DNA from: Legionella qingyii
Lineage (GTDB): Bacteria; Pseudomonadota; Gammaproteobacteria; Legionellales; Legionellaceae
Reading direction: 5' to 3'
Assembly: GCF_003184185.1 (NCBI RefSeq)
Contig: NZ_QHJG01000005.1
Coordinates: 1-64,000 of the forward strand
Length of the DNA: 64,000 bases
A program made the position numbers and the translations under genes. A model generated the notes under the pieces. That model was not told the DNA's origin, made no database searches, and saw only the letters and a program-made list of their open reading frames with translations. Positions 62,601 to 64,000 of this stretch are shown piece by piece (the first letter of the stretch is position 1; each line of letters starts with the position of its first letter).

Positions 62601-64000
62601 ATGCAGCTAAATATTCTTCGAAATTTTGTGCTGAGTCTCGAAGTTTCGGTGGGATTGCAAACTTGAAAAAAGGCTGAAAGATTGGATATAACTCTCGACA
62701 TTCCTCTTTGGCTTGTTCATCAAGACTCGTTAATAATAAGTTATTCCCATAGAGTTGCGGTTTTCTTTCGATCTGCTTTTTTATTATCTGAGCAAAGCGA
62801 GTGTACGCCATCAGGATTTTTTTAAAGTCACTTTTATTGCACCATTCGAAATTAATATGATCGATGAAGGTGTGAATATTTTTATCCAGTCCAAGAAAAA
62901 GTTCTGTAGATGGAATATTTTTGACTGTTTTTTGCGCAAATAAAGCCGATAAATAGGATTCAAAATGTTTCGCCGATTTTTTAAGTTCAGAGGTTATGAT
63001 TGAACTTAAATAAGGTTGGAGTACTTTCCTTTTTTCTGCGTCGTTAAATTCAGGTAAGATGATTGAGGTTATGTAAGGTTGAAATATCTTAAATAACTGT
63101 TGGCACTCTTTTTTTAGTTTAGTGTCAAGTAAGCTTAGATCCAAATTCTGTTCATAACGTTCGGGTTTTGCTTTTATTTGTTCATTTATTATCTGTGAAA
63201 AGCGCAAATAAGCATTTTGGATTCGTTGAAACTGTGCTTTTGTTAACCTTGATTTTTTATCTTTACCTTGTTCGACTTGTAGCGGGATCGTTTCATCAAG
63301 AGTGTAGACATTTGTTTTTTCACTATATGGGAATAAAGCTAAATTTGCTTTTTTATGTACCGAATCAATTAAATCTTTATTTAAATTAATGTGAAAAAGT
63401 TGGCTGTTTTCATCTTTAGTAATTAAATCAGTGAGCTCTTTTTCTTTTTTTATAATTAGGTCTGCAGAAGGTTGTCTCATAAAGCGTTGCAGAGATTTTC
63501 CTATAAAAGTGTACCAGTCTTGTTTTTTTTCCTTTTCTTCAGGTTGTACTAAATTAGAGATAATTATTTGATTTAAATCGATGTCCAGTTGAGTCATGTA
63601 AGGTTTAAGCAGCTTATAGTGATTTATAAGTTCTTGTTTCACATCGAGAGGGAGCTTGGATAAATGAACGGTTTTATGTTTTTTTAATAGTTCAAAAAAT
63701 GCCGTGCACGCGGCCTGCGCTTTTTGAATTTTATACAATGCTTTATTGGCCTTATCTATCCTTTTATAGACCATTTCCAGCCTTAATTCGATAAATCGAT
63801 GATCTTCGATTTCGAGTAACTCTTCTCCTTTGGTTTTAAAATCAATTACTTTTTTAGGTAGATAAAGGAGTTGGTCATACAAGACTTTGACTTTTTCCAT
63901 CAAAGGAACAGACAAAGTTCCAGGCTTAAGCATGGCATTGTCTTCAATTTTATCAACCAAACTAAATAGGCCGGGCAATACGTCGTATTTGAGTTGGGCT
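59632..64000 (-). CDS. Giant helical repeat protein, putative effector (5' end outside the window)
   Basis: At least 1,455 residues; the frame is open to the right edge, so the start is probably beyond it (a TTG at 63978 is the first inside). Helical and Lys/Glu-rich, without enzymatic motifs. Three related repeats lie at about 255-380, 390-500 and 566-685 (numbered from the TTG), each with a YxxFxxxI helix, a KP..N.L.L..LD segment, IFQP[FY] and an LFL.LD-like end. Size, helical content and Legionella context suggest a Dot/Icm effector of the SdhA/SidH kind; I recall SdhA as about 1,430 residues, but I cannot confirm identity here. Confidence 0.6.
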   Translation of the reverse strand, partial: AQLKYDVLPGLFSLVDKIEDNAMLKPGTLSVPLMEKVKVLYDQLLYLPKKVIDFKTKGEELLEIEDHRFIELRLEMVYKRIDKANKALYKIQKAQAACTAFFELLKKHKTVHLSKLPLDVKQELINHYKLLKPYMTQLDIDLNQIIISNLVQPEEKEKKQDWYTFIGKSLQRFMRQPSADLIIKKEKELTDLITKDENSQLFHINLNKDLIDSVHKKANLALFPYSEKTNVYTLDETIPLQVEQGKDKKSRLTKAQFQRIQNAYLRFSQIINEQIKAKPERYEQNLDLSLLDTKLKKECQQLFKIFQPYITSIILPEFNDAEKRKVLQPYLSSIITSELKKSAKHFESYLSALFAQKTVKNIPSTELFLGLDKNIHTFIDHINFEWCNKSDFKKILMAYTRFAQIIKKQIERKPQLYGNNLLLTSLDEQAKEECRELYPIFQPFFKFAIPPKLRDSAQNFEEYLAALLANKPVEILEAPPSSLFLKLDEHVQDFLAKWQDKSQMYYDFAKVRFLDENESSALRSKREEEKRLRFKTVNGDNLLQNREELNADQALEVYQWYRNKHTKFLVVQNAYIQFIALLRKEIRTKPQIKGNMLLLNRIDPKVKDQCRNLYSIFQPFFICAVPPEMKKEALKLDKYLVAILSNNKISIKNAPSMRMFLDLDIHFQEFFADITQEWNRRTERFYNLAQKKFTQENRLTTLKPEPQTGREHYVIQHNNYSKCIHEFRQSLFGVTQLLNNAMQTALTPQGLQQSLPRVVDISPEGILNQAKETVNPQSSPPFPEMEDNNKRLAQSRQVCALKDIFNSLFHLEGIALELEKLNNKSAKSRYVYYLLNAYGHLNEIIKSSKRLAADPHLGLIARNLLDKAQELYATFQEHSDAYQVSPEQVPYGTTKVQYNALWYVLNAFYISPKHIRALKNTNFLTTKELNQLHLRAKKATLFIEDLINNSNSYFKLFLQTPRMIYLYQELTTKLNEFTTTSHDGIIDNLEKMRSTVFTPMLFEADLWENKLGLAPGALSGPLRQITDEFFKGLLHPLDLKSKKCIKLVCDEEPLKQRTSITKKRIRNVGKFLKKIDKEYQDIENLYHWYRVVTTPFEAFALTAPNLSKEDLEKAKVELNAAYKKALPKLTKLKRDKKVEIPPSQYPEDHQFDELCNFGLKAYDPHFTEIEALITASHHYYLGLKATYQMRLDTLKEKLSYLQDLVPIQKQEKLTFIKQFATESFGKHLEKMCNDNLSLQYTDSEYRAQLKAYLLKLKTEIVAKSETAEDIDLSINKLLQKEISKFEKKYYVDYHHLDEVFVALAQFKIYFKNSRIAIHKQSSLFESKETLYVKSKCINKLNEIATDTTLEVHERLRQIRAHVVKDPNFTRIILTHKQVNTFSFTYLKMCFFSLLEALNLYTPTRKKLLDQLNEAVKKPPEIGELTKRFGLFAPPQTPKEVEAKKYAAPAIPVSFS

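Noticed and set aside
1..64000. CRISPR arrays, tRNA or rRNA genes, integrases, phage genes
   Set aside because: No regularly spaced direct repeats, no cloverleaf sequence and no integrase or phage structural gene was seen in the parts read.

Overview
The window is a stretch of a low-GC gammaproteobacterial chromosome, almost certainly from a Legionella species. The S10-spc-alpha ribosomal block follows tuf directly. Further support comes from very large lysine- and glutamate-rich helical proteins of the Dot/Icm-effector type, an F-box-like protein, and a dedicated acyl-carrier/ketosynthase/acyltransferase cluster like the rhizobial one for very-long-chain lipid A acyl groups, which Legionella lipid A carries.

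Layout. 1-13574: the end of tuf, then 29 genes in the canonical order rpsJ to rplQ, all on the plus strand, closed by a strong terminator. 13575-20434: an accessory stretch with an F-box-like gene broken by an in-frame stop, ssb, a Nudix hydrolase, a MerR-QueF fusion behind a MerR-type promoter, a 124-bp MITE-like element with a 5-bp target duplication, yajR and an 80-bp palindromic repeat. 20435-26053: an operon of FabL-like reductase, AcpXL-like carrier, double-hotdog dehydratase, an intact ketosynthase, a Cys-less ketosynthase and an LpxL-type acyltransferase. 26058-32747: two effector-like genes flanking dapF and lptM. 32987-37748: esterase, ratA-rnfH, bamE, fur, an adenylate cyclase and a divergent metallo-beta-lactamase-fold hydrolase.

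37934-59597 is an export-rich region: an RND pump operon, an EmrAB-outer-membrane-factor operon and a second RND operon, encoding nine export components in all. Between the second and third systems lies a tightly coupled four-gene minus-strand operon of KAS III-like synthase, NAD-dependent reductase, MBL-fold hydrolase and adenylate-forming ligase. It looks like a small uncharacterised acyl-metabolite pathway, divergent from an RND system that could export its product. The window ends inside a protein of at least 1,455 residues with internal repeats, possibly SdhA/SidH-like.

The strongest candidates for undescribed biology are the MerR-QueF fusion with its own 19-bp-spacer promoter, and the KAS III/reductase/MBL/ligase operon. 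The Cys-less ketosynthase in the lipid A acyl cluster and the F-box gene cut off before its probable C-terminal secretion signal come next. All family assignments were made by reading motifs; no database search was run.
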